From NCBI GenBank assembly GCA_021777835.1, contig JAJYDC010000002.1:153810-217809 (forward strand): a DNA stretch of 64,000 nt. The letters are read 5' to 3'. Of the stretch, positions 26,992 to 36,683 are shown piece by piece; positions within the stretch are counted from its first letter, which is position 1, and each line of letters starts with the position of its first letter. Both the position numbers and the translations under genes were made by a program. This DNA comes from Bacteroidota bacterium (lineage in GTDB: Bacteria > Bacteroidota > Ignavibacteria > Ignavibacteriales > Ignavibacteriaceae). The notes under the pieces are model-generated. The model was not told the DNA's origin, searched no databases, and saw only the letters and a program-made list of their open reading frames with translations.

Positions 26992-29757
26992 TTAATGTGC
27001 ATCCAGCCAGTTTTTACCTATACCTGTTTCTACAAGGATCGGGACGTTCATAGGAATGGCATTTTCCATTAATTCTTTTATAATGGGTGTTAGGTCTTTG
27101 ACTTCGTCCTTATGCGCGTCAAATAATAGTTCATCATGTACTTGCAACACCATTTTGGTTTTTGCTTTTCTTTTCTTTAATTCTTTATAAATATTTATCA
27201 TTGCAATCTTTATCATGTCTGCGGCTGTTCCTTGAATCGGCATGTTTATCGCCACCCGTTCTTCGAACTGCCGGACTATGCGGTTATTACTATTTATATT
27301 CCTTAGAAATCTTCTTCTTCCAAGCAGAGTCTCTGCGTATCCTTTTTCACGTGCTTTAATAACAGAATCATCCATAAAGTTCTTAACGCGCTTAAAAGTG
27401 CTAAAATAAGTTTCTATTATTTCTTTGGCATGTGCTTGTGTAACTCCAAGTCTTGTCTTTAGTCCAAACGGACCTATTCCATATAGAATACCGAAATTAA
27501 CTTCCTTAGCCTTTCTTCGCATATCGGGTGTTACGTCTTCAGGTTTAACCATAAAAACTAATGCTGCTGTGCTGCGGTGAATATCTTCTCCATTCTTAAA
27601 TGCTTTAGTTAATCCCTCATCGCCGCAAATGCTTGCCATAATTCTTAATTCAATTTGACTGTAATCTGCACTAAGTATTACATAATCCTTATCTCTTGGT
27701 ATGAATGCTTTACGGATTTCTTTTCCCATCTCTGATCTAACAGGGATGTTTTGTAGATTTGGTTCATTGCTCGATAACCTTCCAGTTGCCGCTACTGTTT
27801 GATTAAAGCTCGTATGGATGCGTCCTGTGTGTTTGTTAATTAATCCGGGTAAAGAGTCGGTATAAGTCGACTTTAATTTAGATACCTGTCGGAAATCAAG
27901 AATAATATCAATTATCTCATGCTCGCCCCTTAATGCTTCAAGAGACCGCGCATCGGTTGAAAAGCCAGTCTTGGTCTTTTTCCCTTTTTGGAGTCCAAGT
28001 TTATCAAAAATTATCTTTTGCATTTGAAGCGGAGAGTTTATATTAAAGTCTTCACCTGCCAATTCAAATATCTTTTTTGTATAATTATCCAGGAGAATCT
28101 GCAAATCGCGGCTTAAAATATTCAATACAGATTCATCTACTCTAATTCCTTCACGTTCAACATCTTCAAGAACGGGGGCAAGAGGAAACTCTACTTCATA
28201 GGCAAGCTTTGTAAGATGATTCTTTTCAATTTCATCCTTCAATATATCATAAAGCCGGTAGGTAATATCTGCATCCTCAGCAGAATAATTTGAAAGCTCA
28301 TTTGGATCAACGTCGAAAATCTTTGATGGATCTTTTTTAATACCGATAAGATCCGAAAGGGGAATTGGTTTATAGTTAAGGTACTTATGTGCAAGCTCAT
28401 CCATGCCATGCTTTTGATCAGGGTCTATAATATAACTTGCAAGCATGGTATCGAAGTAAAAATTATTCACTTCAATTCCATAACTCCTTAATACACCTAT
28501 ATCATATTTACCATTCTGGCATACTTTCTTGATAGATTTATCTTCGAACAGAGGTTTAAATATTTTAACGAACTCATCCGAGCCCAATCTATCATTAAGG
28601 TCCTTGCTGAAAAAATCCTTTTTAGATACAAAAGGATTTATAGCAATAAAATATCCTTCGCCTTGTTTAGTCGAAAAAGAAACGCCTGCAAGGTGGATAT
28701 TCAAAATATCCAATGAATCAGTTTCAGTATCGAAAACAAACAATTCAACCTTCTTCAAAGCTGCGGCAAGCTTTTTAGCTTCGTCTAAGCCGGTAATTAA
28801 CTTGTAGTTCGACTTTGACTTATCAAAAGTGGAAGCCTCTGGATTTAAGTCACTAATAGGCTCACTCTTTGTATTATTTCCGTAAATTGTTAGAAGTCTA
28901 CTATACAAATTTTTGAATTCAAGATCAATAAATACTTGTCTTAGAGTATCATAATCTGGTGTTTGAAACTTTGCCTCATCAAAATTCATATCTAGAGGAA
29001 CCTCGCAGTGAATAGTAGCAAGGTCTTTAGACATAAATGCGCTTTCTTTTCCCTCAATAAGTTTTGCTTTAATCCCGGCTTTGTCTATTTCACCTATATG
29101 ATTATAAATCTCCTCTACAGAGCCATATTTCTGAATAAGAGGAATAGCGCCCTTAGGTCCAATACCTTTTACACCGGGAATATCGTCCGAAGCATCTCCG
29201 ATAAGAGCAAGATAATCAATCATTTGTTTAGGTTCGAAGCCAAACTCTTCTTTTACTTTTGCAACGTCATAGACTACATTTTCGTCAGTTGTTTTACCCG
29301 GCTTAATTACTCTAACCTTATCCGTAACCATTTGATTGAAATCTTTATCGGGCGTAATGACGAACGATTGAAGCCCTAGGTTCTCTGCCCGCAAGACTGC
29401 AGTACCGATAATATCATCAGCTTCATATTTAGGTAATATATAAATAGGAATTTTAAGAGCCTGAATAATCTGCTTAATGCGATCGATCTGAGGGATCATA
29501 TCGTCAGGCATTGCAGAACGGGATGATTTATAATTTTCATATTTATCATGACGGAAAGTTTTTTCTTTAGAATCAAAAGCTACGGCAATAAAATCAGGTT
29601 TAGTATCCTCCAGAATTTTTAGAAGCTGATTAACAAAACCAAACACAGCCGAAGTTGGTTCCCCCTTAGAAGAAATGAGCGGTCGATTTATAAAAGCAAA
29701 GTATGCCTTATAAGTAAGAGCCATTGCATCGATAATAACAAACTTTTTATTCTTCAT
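26992..29757 (-). CDS. polA: DNA polymerase I
   Basis: 921 residues with all three parts of PolA. The N-terminal 5'-3' exonuclease has 'VIDAMALTYKAYFAF', 'PKYEADDIIG' and 'GDASDDIPGVKGIGPKGA'. The 3'-5' proofreading domain keeps its acidic residues ('LFVFDTETDSLD'; 'KVCQNGKYDIGVL'; 'YSAEDADITYRLYD'). The polymerase domain has motif A 'LSADYSQIELRIMA', motif B 'RRKAKEVNFGILYGI' and motif C 'MVLQVHDELLFDA'. It processes Okazaki fragments and fills repair gaps. Proofreading appears intact, unlike in many other bacterial PolA proteins. It is transcribed alone. Confidence 0.97.
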   Translation of the reverse strand: MKNKKFVIIDAMALTYKAYFAFINRPLISSKGEPTSAVFGFVNQLLKILEDTKPDFIAVAFDSKEKTFRHDKYENYKSSRSAMPDDMIPQIDRIKQIIQALKIPIYILPKYEADDIIGTAVLRAENLGLQSFVITPDKDFNQMVTDKVRVIKPGKTTDENVVYDVAKVKEEFGFEPKQMIDYLALIGDASDDIPGVKGIGPKGAIPLIQKYGSVEEIYNHIGEIDKAGIKAKLIEGKESAFMSKDLATIHCEVPLDMNFDEAKFQTPDYDTLRQVFIDLEFKNLYSRLLTIYGNNTKSEPISDLNPEASTFDKSKSNYKLITGLDEAKKLAAALKKVELFVFDTETDSLDILNIHLAGVSFSTKQGEGYFIAINPFVSKKDFFSKDLNDRLGSDEFVKIFKPLFEDKSIKKVCQNGKYDIGVLRSYGIEVNNFYFDTMLASYIIDPDQKHGMDELAHKYLNYKPIPLSDLIGIKKDPSKIFDVDPNELSNYSAEDADITYRLYDILKDEIEKNHLTKLAYEVEFPLAPVLEDVEREGIRVDESVLNILSRDLQILLDNYTKKIFELAGEDFNINSPLQMQKIIFDKLGLQKGKKTKTGFSTDARSLEALRGEHEIIDIILDFRQVSKLKSTYTDSLPGLINKHTGRIHTSFNQTVAATGRLSSNEPNLQNIPVRSEMGKEIRKAFIPRDKDYVILSADYSQIELRIMASICGDEGLTKAFKNGEDIHRSTAALVFMVKPEDVTPDMRRKAKEVNFGILYGIGPFGLKTRLGVTQAHAKEIIETYFSTFKRVKNFMDDSVIKAREKGYAETLLGRRRFLRNINSNNRIVRQFEERVAINMPIQGTAADMIKIAMINIYKELKKRKAKTKMVLQVHDELLFDAHKDEVKDLTPIIKELMENAIPMNVPILVETGIGKNWLDAH

Positions 29758-30259
29758 AGATTCCTTGAAAAATGAATTACTGTCAATTCAAATTAAAGGA
29801 TTAACTAGTAATTTTCAAAGATTTAAAATAATCTGTGCTAACCTTCTCGCTGACAACATCGTTGGAGAAATGAGAGGTTTTTAAAAGACAAATTGTCCAA
29901 AATGGCAGACATAAAAAATATTGAATTTCCTGATATGGGCATGTAGAAAGACAGAAAACGAATCATAAAACTTCAAAATACAAAATAAATAATCTATGAT
30001 GCAAGATAAAAAATTGTTAGAACAAAGCAAATTAATGTGTAATTCGGGAAATGATTTTTAATTCTTATTAAAAAGCAAAAGAAATTAATGAATACAGAAT
30101 GGTGAGCTAAAATATTTAAGAAAAAGCGTTGCTGGGATTTTCTTATATTTATGATATTCGGGCAGATGCTACCAATCTTTTAAATATAAAAGACAGGCCA
30201 ATATAAAATATACTTAATTCTGAATATTGCTGTTTTGATAAGTTTTCTTTGATCTAAAA
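29758..30259. other. Intergenic stretch upstream of polA
   Basis: 502 AT-rich bases. The right part is downstream of the small gene at 30260; the left part should hold the polA promoter. I see no gene, RNA or strong hairpin. Confidence 0.5.
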
Positions 30260-30553
30260 TTATTGAGCAAACATTTTGTACTGTTCGTACATAGCAACCG
30301 CGGCGTCAAATTCAAACCTTGTTCTTATCATGTAGGATTGATCTCTTTGTGCTAGGGGTATTTCGTCTTCCCATTCTAAATTGGAGTTTAGTACTTTTTG
30401 GCTGGCTATATCTTCGATTACCCAGGAACCGATTTCATTTTTCCTTGATTTCATCGTTAGGAATATCATGCCGTCTATCTGAAATCTGACGGCTAAATCA
30501 AACCACTTTATTTTATCTTGATCGTTAAGCATTTTTATTTGTTTTTGTATCAT
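30260..30553 (-). CDS. Small protein of unknown function
   Basis: 97 residues, or 90 if the second ATG (30532) is used; neither has a good ribosome site. The sequence has mixed composition with three tryptophans, a 'WVIEDIASQKVL' strand-turn segment and an amphipathic C-terminal helix 'EFDAAVAMYEQYKMFAQ', which looks like a folded cytoplasmic protein rather than random frame. No signal peptide or known motif is recognised. It stands alone with long flanks on both sides. Confidence 0.5.
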   Translation of the reverse strand: MIQKQIKMLNDQDKIKWFDLAVRFQIDGMIFLTMKSRKNEIGSWVIEDIASQKVLNSNLEWEDEIPLAQRDQSYMIRTRFEFDAAVAMYEQYKMFAQ

Positions 30554-30781
30554 TATCGGAAAAAATAATTTTTAATTAAGGGTAAATGATTTTACCTAAA
30601 TTCAGGAAAGGGGATTTCATTGCATACCTGACAGCTTGAAGGCTCACAAAGTATTGGCAGCGGATTAAAACATATTGAGGTGATTAAGGTATGCCTAATT
30701 GTTTTTGGAATAAATAAAGCCATTTACCTTTTTAGATTTTGGGCTAAAAGAATTTGAGATTGAATGACATCTTAGATGGGA

Positions 30782-30807
30782 TGCCTGCCTAAATTGTTAG
30801 GCAGGCA
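30782..30807. repeat. Perfect 11-bp inverted repeat (hairpin) after the efflux operon
   Basis: TGCCTGCCTAA (30782-30792) pairs perfectly with TTAGGCAGGCA (30797-30807) around a 4-base loop. It is GC-rich in an AT-rich gap and lies 33 bases past the stop of the TolC gene. No T tract follows on either strand, so it may end transcription weakly or protect the 3' end of the mRNA. Confidence 0.85.
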
Positions 30808-30840
30808 ATTTATTGGAATAAAACTTAATTAAAATTTAAT

Positions 30841-32169
30841 CTACCAGACTTTTTCTCCAATGGCTTGGAGTAGTTCGTATCTGCCTATAACATATCTGTA
30901 AAGCGCTTCAAGCCTCATTAGTTTTGCCTGTGAAAGCGATGTCTCAGCATCGAGCAAGTCTAGGTTTGTAACAGTTCCAGCTTCATATCTAATTTTAGCC
31001 TGACTTAATGCAGTGTCTGCTTGTTGAACCGCAGCATCAGTTGTATTAAATTTATCCATACTTGAGCGCAGATCAGAGATACCTTTTTGTACGTCAGTTT
31101 TTACTTTTAGAATGACATCACTCTTATAAGAATCTGCAGCTTGAATATTGGCAGAAGATTCTTGGTGCATTTTTTCTTCGCGATATCCGCCAAAATAGGG
31201 AATAACACCTGAAAGAGGAATATCCACATTTACTGCAGCCATGTAATTTCCTCTCCAAGCGTTCAAATTAGGTATGTATCCGTTCTTTAGTCCATAAGTG
31301 GCTGCAATATTAATTGTCGGATTATACATTGCTGATACAACATTATCATGAGCCTTTTCAGAAGCAATTTGGTCGTTTGCGGATTTAATCTCATATCTGT
31401 TTTGAATTGCAAGATTTATTAATGAGTCGACATTATATTGAACGGGGGACTCGCTAAATTCACCTACCGGTTCGATAATTTCATTAGATGGTATTCCAAG
31501 AAGTTGTCTCAAGTTAATTTCAGAATTTGCTAGAGAATTTTCAAGGTTTATTTTCTCTTCTTCAGCGGAGGAAAGATGTACTTTTGTCGTAAGGACATCA
31601 AATGAAGTAGCAGTGCCTGCCTCTACTTTTTTCTTTATTAAAGCTATATGTTCTATCAAAGTATTTATTGCTTCATTTTGAACTTTAATACTTTGCTTAA
31701 GAAAAAGGATTGTATAAAAGGTTTGAGCAGTCCTATAAGCTAAATCTTGTTTGACAAGTTCTAATCTATCCTTATAACCAGCCACTTGAGAGTTGGCGAA
31801 GTCGATATCTTTCTGCCGTTTGTCAAAATCATAAATAGTTGCGCTAACCCCTACATGCTCATCAAAATTATTGGCTGGAAACATATCGAAATTTCCTAAA
31901 CCGGGAAAATTAATAGAGGCCAAAGGTCCAAGCCGGGCATAATTCAAAGAAATTCCAGCATTCGGATAAAGTGAGCTTTTACTCTCATCTACTTTTGCTT
32001 TTGAAGCAGTTATTAAATGTATCTGCTGTTGAATAGCGGGGTTATTTGCAAGAACCATGTGGATAGCTTCTTCAACCGTAAGTGAATCTGTTGGATGGAT
32101 TTGTGCAGATGTTAATCCTGATATGAAAATAAATATTAGAGACAATAAAAGATTAAAATAAAATTTCAT
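30841..32169 (-). CDS. TolC family outer-membrane efflux protein of an EmrAB-type pump
   Basis: 442 residues with a signal peptide (MKFYFNLLLSLIFIFISGLTSAQ) and the two-fold internal repeat of TolC proteins: 'LTVEEAIHMVLANNPAIQQQ' starts the first half, and long alpha-helical hairpins follow, with 'AKIRYEAGTVTNLDLLDAETSLSQAKL' closing the second, matching 'KKVEAGTATSFDVLTTKVHLSSAEE' in the first. It forms the outer-membrane channel. It is the last gene of the TetR-HlyD-DHA2-TolC operon, 64 bases after the transporter. Confidence 0.9.
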   Translation of the reverse strand: MKFYFNLLLSLIFIFISGLTSAQIHPTDSLTVEEAIHMVLANNPAIQQQIHLITASKAKVDESKSSLYPNAGISLNYARLGPLASINFPGLGNFDMFPANNFDEHVGVSATIYDFDKRQKDIDFANSQVAGYKDRLELVKQDLAYRTAQTFYTILFLKQSIKVQNEAINTLIEHIALIKKKVEAGTATSFDVLTTKVHLSSAEEEKINLENSLANSEINLRQLLGIPSNEIIEPVGEFSESPVQYNVDSLINLAIQNRYEIKSANDQIASEKAHDNVVSAMYNPTINIAATYGLKNGYIPNLNAWRGNYMAAVNVDIPLSGVIPYFGGYREEKMHQESSANIQAADSYKSDVILKVKTDVQKGISDLRSSMDKFNTTDAAVQQADTALSQAKIRYEAGTVTNLDLLDAETSLSQAKLMRLEALYRYVIGRYELLQAIGEKVW

Positions 32170-32233
32170 TTTTACACCAATAAAATAAGTTATTAACTGA
32201 GTCTTAAAAAAATGTCAATAATGCGGAATTATA

Positions 32234-33856
32234 TTATTCCAATGTCACTATCTTTTCGCCCGGGTCTTTTTTCTTTTTGTAACGCAAGAACAGTATCGGA
32301 ATAACGCAAATAATAGTTATCATTGAAGCAATGAAAAAGTCATCATCAACAGAAGAAACAAAAGCCTGTTGACTTAAATTATAAACGAGAAGAGCATTAG
32401 CCCTGGCCGCCGAAATTGCTGCATTACCTCCGACAGTTTGCTGTGAGAACCTTGATAATCCCATAATTATATTTTTAGTTACGGGAGAATATTTACTAAT
32501 TGCTTCACCATAAAGTGACGTATGGAATATTGTTCTATCTGTTAATAAAGTGCCCATAATTGCGACACCAAAGCTTCCGCCGATTTGGCGTAGAACATTA
32601 AAAAGTCCAGAGGCTTGTGCCATACGGTCTCTAGGAATGTCAGACAGTGCTATTGTACTTAGAGGAGTAAAAATCATACCCATACCAAGTCCGCGCAGAT
32701 ATAAAGATACCATTATTGACGAAGTTTCAGAAAATAATGACAGATAGCGATTGACAAAGAGACTTAACGCCAATAGAGAAATTCCGATAAGCGCCGGGAT
32801 TTTGGGATTTATCCTATCAGCAAAATTTCCGGCAATAGGGGAGACCAAACCCTGTATAATTCCAATCGGAAGAAATAAGGAGCCTGCTTGAAAAGCAGTT
32901 CGTCCCAATCCATTTTGTACATACAAAGGTAATATGAATGTGCTGCCGAACATTCCCATTCCGAAGACAAATAATACAAGATTAGCCATTCCAAAGTTAA
33001 AGTTTTTCAACAACCGGAGATCTATTAACGGGTGTTTAATGCTTAAATCGATTATCAGAAAGAATACTAATCCTATGAAGGATAAAGCAAAACATGATAA
33101 TATGAACGTAGAAGTCCAACCTCCGGTATTCCATGCAGCATCGCCGTCGGACAGAGCAATTAGAAGGAAAGACAAAAATGTTGATACAGCAATAAACCCG
33201 GCAACATCAAAGGGTTCTTTCTTCTTCGTTTTATATTCACGCTGAATAATAATAGTTGCTAGAACTCCGATAATTCCAATAGGAACGTTAATATCAAAAA
33301 TCGCATGCCATGCAAAATTATCAATTAGATAACCGCCCAGCATAGGTCCAAGGGATACGGAAGCGGCAGCAGCAATTGACCAGAAGCCAAGAGCAACACC
33401 TCGCTTTTCCGGAGGGAATTCCCTTGTTACTATAGCCATTCCGACAGGCATCAACAATCCCGCACCTGCGCCTTGAACTATTCTGAATAAAATAAGTGCA
33501 GTTTCGTTCCAGGAAACTGAGCAAAGCAGGGAACCGAAGGTAAATAGTGAAAGAGCTAAAGTATAAGTACGTTTGTAACCCAAATGATCTGCAATCCATC
33601 CTGAGGTCGGCAGCATAACTGCGAGCACAAGTAGATAAGCAGTTGCAACCCATTTAACTTGATCAATAGAAATTCCGAATGTGGCCATTATTTTTGCCAG
33701 AGCAACGTCAACAATTGTCGCATCAAGGACGGCCATAAACGTACCGATCATTACGTTTGCAAGCACCCACCACTTATATGACGGATGTTCATGGTGCAGA
33801 GAGGAGATACTATTGACTACGCGTCCTCTCATTGATTTATTTCCAAATCCTAACAT
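32234..33856 (-). CDS. DHA2 family MFS drug efflux transporter (EmrB-like)
   Basis: 540 residues with about 14 hydrophobic segments, the DHA2 (14-TMS) number. The motifs include 'VLDATIVDVALAKI' (motif D1), 'GWIADHLGYKRTYTL' (motif A), 'LILFRIVQGAGAGLLMPVG' (motif B) and 'GLGPMLGGYLID'-like motif C (SLGPMLGGYLID). It exports hydrophobic toxic compounds using the proton gradient in the inner membrane. An AGGTGA ribosome site precedes the ATG, and only three bases separate it from the HlyD gene. The substrate is unknown. Confidence 0.92.
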   Translation of the reverse strand: MLGFGNKSMRGRVVNSISSLHHEHPSYKWWVLANVMIGTFMAVLDATIVDVALAKIMATFGISIDQVKWVATAYLLVLAVMLPTSGWIADHLGYKRTYTLALSLFTFGSLLCSVSWNETALILFRIVQGAGAGLLMPVGMAIVTREFPPEKRGVALGFWSIAAAASVSLGPMLGGYLIDNFAWHAIFDINVPIGIIGVLATIIIQREYKTKKKEPFDVAGFIAVSTFLSFLLIALSDGDAAWNTGGWTSTFILSCFALSFIGLVFFLIIDLSIKHPLIDLRLLKNFNFGMANLVLFVFGMGMFGSTFILPLYVQNGLGRTAFQAGSLFLPIGIIQGLVSPIAGNFADRINPKIPALIGISLLALSLFVNRYLSLFSETSSIMVSLYLRGLGMGMIFTPLSTIALSDIPRDRMAQASGLFNVLRQIGGSFGVAIMGTLLTDRTIFHTSLYGEAISKYSPVTKNIIMGLSRFSQQTVGGNAAISAARANALLVYNLSQQAFVSSVDDDFFIASMITIICVIPILFLRYKKKKDPGEKIVTLE

Positions 33857-33859
33857 TTA

Positions 33860-34870
33860 TTATTTCACCTTTACTGAAATTTCAACAGACATTCCAGGTC
33901 TTAGTATTAACTTATTACCATTTTTCCCTTGGGGGTCGTCTACAGAAATTTTTATTGGTACGCGCTGTGTCACTTTAGTGAAATTGCCTGAAGCATTGTT
34001 AGGCGGAATAAGAGAAAATTCAGAGGCCGTATAATTTCCAATTTCAAAAATCTTTCCATGGAATTTAACATCCGGATAACTATCTACTGAAATTTCTACC
34101 GGATCGTTTAGATGGATATGTCCAAGTTTTGTTTCTTCAAGGTCAGCTGTAACCCAAATATTCTTTACGTCATAAATAGTAAATATCGGCTGTCCAGGTT
34201 GAACTACATCTCCGGTTAAAACCCATCGTTTTGCAACAACTCCGTTTATCGGAGAAGTAACAGAGGTGTTTTTTAATTGAGATTCAATTACGCCAATCTG
34301 ACTCTTTGCAGAGGAGATTTTTGAGACCTCAATATTATATTCTGCTTTTGCTGCATCCAAAGATTTTTGAGAATGATCAAATTGTTCTTTTGTGATAATA
34401 CCTCCTTTATATTGGACTAAAGCTCTGTTATAGTCTTCTTCTGCGCGACTAACATTTACTTGAGCAAGAGGGATACTTTTTTGTGCAAGATCAAGCCCGG
34501 CTTTAGCATATGCTTCCTGCGCTTTGAGGTCGCTAGGGTCTAATTTTACTAACAACTGACCGGTTGATACAGTGTCGCCTTCATCAGTTCCAAGAGTATC
34601 AATTCTCCCCAGCATTTTCGTGCTAATAGATACATTGTTAGCATCGATATACGCATCATCAGTTGAAACATAATCCTGCATATTCATATACCAATAATAG
34701 CCTGCAATTACCAGCGCTACAATTATTATGAAAAGAGGTATGATGATTCTCTTTTTCTTAAAAAGCGGTACTTCGTTAATATCTTCATCTCCATTTCCGT
34801 TTGATTGTGCATTCATGGGCATTTGAGATTCCTTATTTATTTTTTCTTTAACAATGTCTTTGGCTTCCAT
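33860..34870 (-). CDS. HlyD/EmrA family membrane-fusion protein
   Basis: 336 residues. A cytoplasmic N-terminal stretch of about 35 residues rich in charged amino acids precedes one membrane segment ('IIPLFIIIVALVIAGYYWYM'). The periplasmic part follows: a lipoyl half-motif 'VSISTKMLGRIDTLGTDEGDTVSTGQLLVKLD', a helical hairpin, the second half 'TSPINGVVAKRWVLTGDVVQPGQPIFTI' and beta-barrel region. It bridges the DHA2 transporter and TolC across the periplasm. It is 13 bases after the TetR gene stop. Confidence 0.92.
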   Translation of the reverse strand: MEAKDIVKEKINKESQMPMNAQSNGNGDEDINEVPLFKKKRIIIPLFIIIVALVIAGYYWYMNMQDYVSTDDAYIDANNVSISTKMLGRIDTLGTDEGDTVSTGQLLVKLDPSDLKAQEAYAKAGLDLAQKSIPLAQVNVSRAEEDYNRALVQYKGGIITKEQFDHSQKSLDAAKAEYNIEVSKISSAKSQIGVIESQLKNTSVTSPINGVVAKRWVLTGDVVQPGQPIFTIYDVKNIWVTADLEETKLGHIHLNDPVEISVDSYPDVKFHGKIFEIGNYTASEFSLIPPNNASGNFTKVTQRVPIKISVDDPQGKNGNKLILRPGMSVEISVKVK

Positions 34871-34883
34871 TACTTATTCCTTG

Positions 34884-35495
34884 TTACTTTCTTATTGTAA
34901 TACCATTTATTATAATTTCTATCATTGATTTCATTGAAGATTCCATTTCAACATATGCTTCTTCGTCAAGGCTGTTTTCCTTAATCTTAAGGAACCAAGC
35001 ACGCGATCCGTAGAACATTTGCAGTATTACCTCAGCAGTTTGTTGAGGATTTGAAACTGAAAACTCACCGTTCTTTTTCCCGATTTGAAGAATATGCTGA
35101 AGGATTTCAACTTCATGCTTGTGAAAATCTTTGAAGAGTTCAAGAGATGAAGCTTTAGTCTCTGCGGACTGCTGTAAGCTAAGTGCGCGTAAATTCACCA
35201 GTGTCTTAAAATGCTCTAGCCTTTTGCCTGCATAAGATCTAAACATTTTGCAGGCTGGAATTTTTTCAGTTAACATTGAATTTATACCGCTGAAGAATTG
35301 TTCCGCTTCGTGCTTTATAACTTCATGGTATAGGCTATCCTTTGTAGGGAAATAATAATAGAGTGAAGCTTTACCCATGCCGACATCTGCGGCAATTTCG
35401 TCCATAGTTACTTTTGAAAAACCATAATATGCAAAACGTTTCCTCGCGGCTCCTAAAATCATATCATGTTTTTCGGTTGATAATTGCTCTGCCAT
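34884..35495 (-). CDS. TetR family transcriptional regulator of the efflux operon
   Basis: 203 residues from the ATG at 35495, preceded by an AAGGAC ribosome site. A longer frame to 35681 would run through the palindromic operator and lacks family resemblance, so I reject it. The N-terminal helix-turn-helix reads 'ILGAARKRFAYYGFSKVTMDEIAADVGMGKASLYYYFPTKDSLYHEV', a textbook TetR/AcrR domain. The C-terminal part is helical ligand-binding. As the first gene of the operon, it is likely an autorepressor released by a drug-like ligand. Confidence 0.92.
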   Translation of the reverse strand: MAEQLSTEKHDMILGAARKRFAYYGFSKVTMDEIAADVGMGKASLYYYFPTKDSLYHEVIKHEAEQFFSGINSMLTEKIPACKMFRSYAGKRLEHFKTLVNLRALSLQQSAETKASSLELFKDFHKHEVEILQHILQIGKKNGEFSVSNPQQTAEVILQMFYGSRAWFLKIKENSLDEEAYVEMESSMKSMIEIIINGITIRK

Positions 35496-35518
35496 TGTAT
35501 TTCGTCCTTTATACCATA

Positions 35519-35541
35519 CGACTGTTTCAGTTAAACAGTCG
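35519..35541. promoter_or_regulatory. Candidate TetR operator (23-bp palindrome)
   Basis: CGACTGTTT and AAACAGTCG form perfect 9-bp arms around a 5-base spacer, 24 bases upstream of the TetR start codon. Position and shape fit an operator for the adjacent regulator; the arms resemble GACTG-type sites of AcrR-like proteins. Confidence 0.8.
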
Positions 35542-35903
35542 AAAAATAAAATATTCAGATTTAATAAACAAATTATAACCGTGATAGAATTCACATGGAG
35601 GGGTCGATTGTAGATAGTAAGCATTAAGTAGTTAGTAGCATGTACAAACGAGGTAAAGTGAGTGAATGATCTGGATTTCAATAGTCAATAAATATTTTGC
35701 TTTTGTTTGACAGGTGATTGATATTGTATGAAATATTATTATAAATTATTAGTTTACAAATAATTATATGAAGTGATTATGTTATTCCAGTCATTTTCAA
35801 AATATGGACTGAATGAAAGAATAATAATTAGGGTTTAATATTTATTGTTAATTGTCAAACAAATAAAAATGAAGATTTTAAAAATTATTGTAATTATCTT
35901 TGC

Positions 35904-35934
35904 TTTGCATATTAACAGCTTAAAAACATATTTG
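35904..35934 (+). promoter_or_regulatory. Candidate Bacteroidota-type promoter (-33/-7)
   Basis: TTTG (35904-35907), 19 bases, then CATATTTG (35927-35934), one base off the TAnnTTTG -7 element with the usual 19-base spacing. The start site would be near 35941, ahead of the phosphatase ATG at 35955. Whether this organism uses such promoters is unproven. Confidence 0.35.
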
Positions 35935-35954
35935 AACACAAGTTTAGTGAGTTC

Positions 35955-36683
35955 ATGAAATACATTCATTTGTCTCTCTCAAAAATAGGTTTAAAAAGAT
36001 TAGATAATGAAGACGCAGTAGGCGTTTTTGAAATTGACAACGGGATTCTTGCTATTCTGTGTGACGGATTAGGGGGAAACAAAGCCGGTGAAGTCGCTTC
36101 GCAATTAACTATCGAAACAGTAAGGAATATCTTTTCTGAAGAAGACAACACCGATAGTCTTTCGAAAATTAAACAAGCAATTATTGAGTCAAATAATGCA
36201 ATAATTAAGAATGCAAACGCCGACTTTGATTTAAAGGGAATGGCTACAACCGCTGAAGTGCTTTACTTAAAAGACGATACCGCTTTCTGGGGGCATATTG
36301 GCGACTCAAGAATCTATCTTCTAAAGAATTCAAAATTAAAACAATTAACAAAAGATCACTCGCTTGTACAGAAACTTGTTGACGAAGGCTACCTTACAAT
36401 GAAGGAAGCAGAAAACCATCCAAATAAAAATATTATAATGCGAGCCTTGGGTGATAATGATAATGTTGAAATTGATTTAAGTAAGCAGAAAATAAATGCA
36501 ACTGATGACGTGAAATTTTTTCTTTGTTCCGACGGAGTTACTACTGTAATAAAAGATGAAGAACTTCAAAATATATTATCAGAAAATGATTTAAAATCTG
36601 TATCAAAGACTTTAGCTGACTTAATAGAGGAGCGCGGAGCACCGGATAATTTTTCCTTTATTATTATCTCAAAGGTTTTATAA
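35955..36683 (+). CDS. PP2C family Ser/Thr protein phosphatase (PrpC/Stp type)
   Basis: 242 residues, the length of the compact bacterial PP2Cs. Metal-binding motifs are visible: 'KRLDNEDAVGVF' (motif 1, NED), 'LAILCDGLGGNKAGEVAS' (motif 2, CDGLGG), 'GHIGDSRIYLL' (motif 8 type GDSR), 'LTKDHSLVQKLVDEG' and 'FLCSDGVTTVI', and a final 'PDNFSFIIIS' motif. It removes phosphate from Ser/Thr residues in the cytoplasm using Mn2+ or Mg2+. Its stop is directly followed by the kinase ATG (TAAATG), so phosphatase and kinase are translationally coupled and probably oppose each other. Confidence 0.92.
   Translation: MKYIHLSLSKIGLKRLDNEDAVGVFEIDNGILAILCDGLGGNKAGEVASQLTIETVRNIFSEEDNTDSLSKIKQAIIESNNAIIKNANADFDLKGMATTAEVLYLKDDTAFWGHIGDSRIYLLKNSKLKQLTKDHSLVQKLVDEGYLTMKEAENHPNKNIIMRALGDNDNVEIDLSKQKINATDDVKFFLCSDGVTTVIKDEELQNILSENDLKSVSKTLADLIEERGAPDNFSFIIISKVL

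Larger units (their letters stand above)
35496..35954. other. Divergent regulatory region between efflux operon and phosphatase gene
   Basis: 459 bases shared by two divergent transcription units. It contains the TetR operator (35519-35541) near the left end and a candidate promoter (35904-35934) near the right end. No gene is seen. Confidence 0.6.

Noticed and set aside
29892..29905. 14-base match ATTGTCCAAAATGG with an inverted copy at 43668-43681
   Set aside because: Matches of this length between two sites are expected by chance in 64 kb of AT-rich DNA.
32934..34034. Long open frames antisense to the DHA2 and HlyD genes
   Set aside because: They mirror highly conserved genes on the other strand and show no protein family features.
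35496..35681. N-terminal extension of the TetR gene
   Set aside because: It runs across the operator, has no family similarity and lacks a ribosome site.
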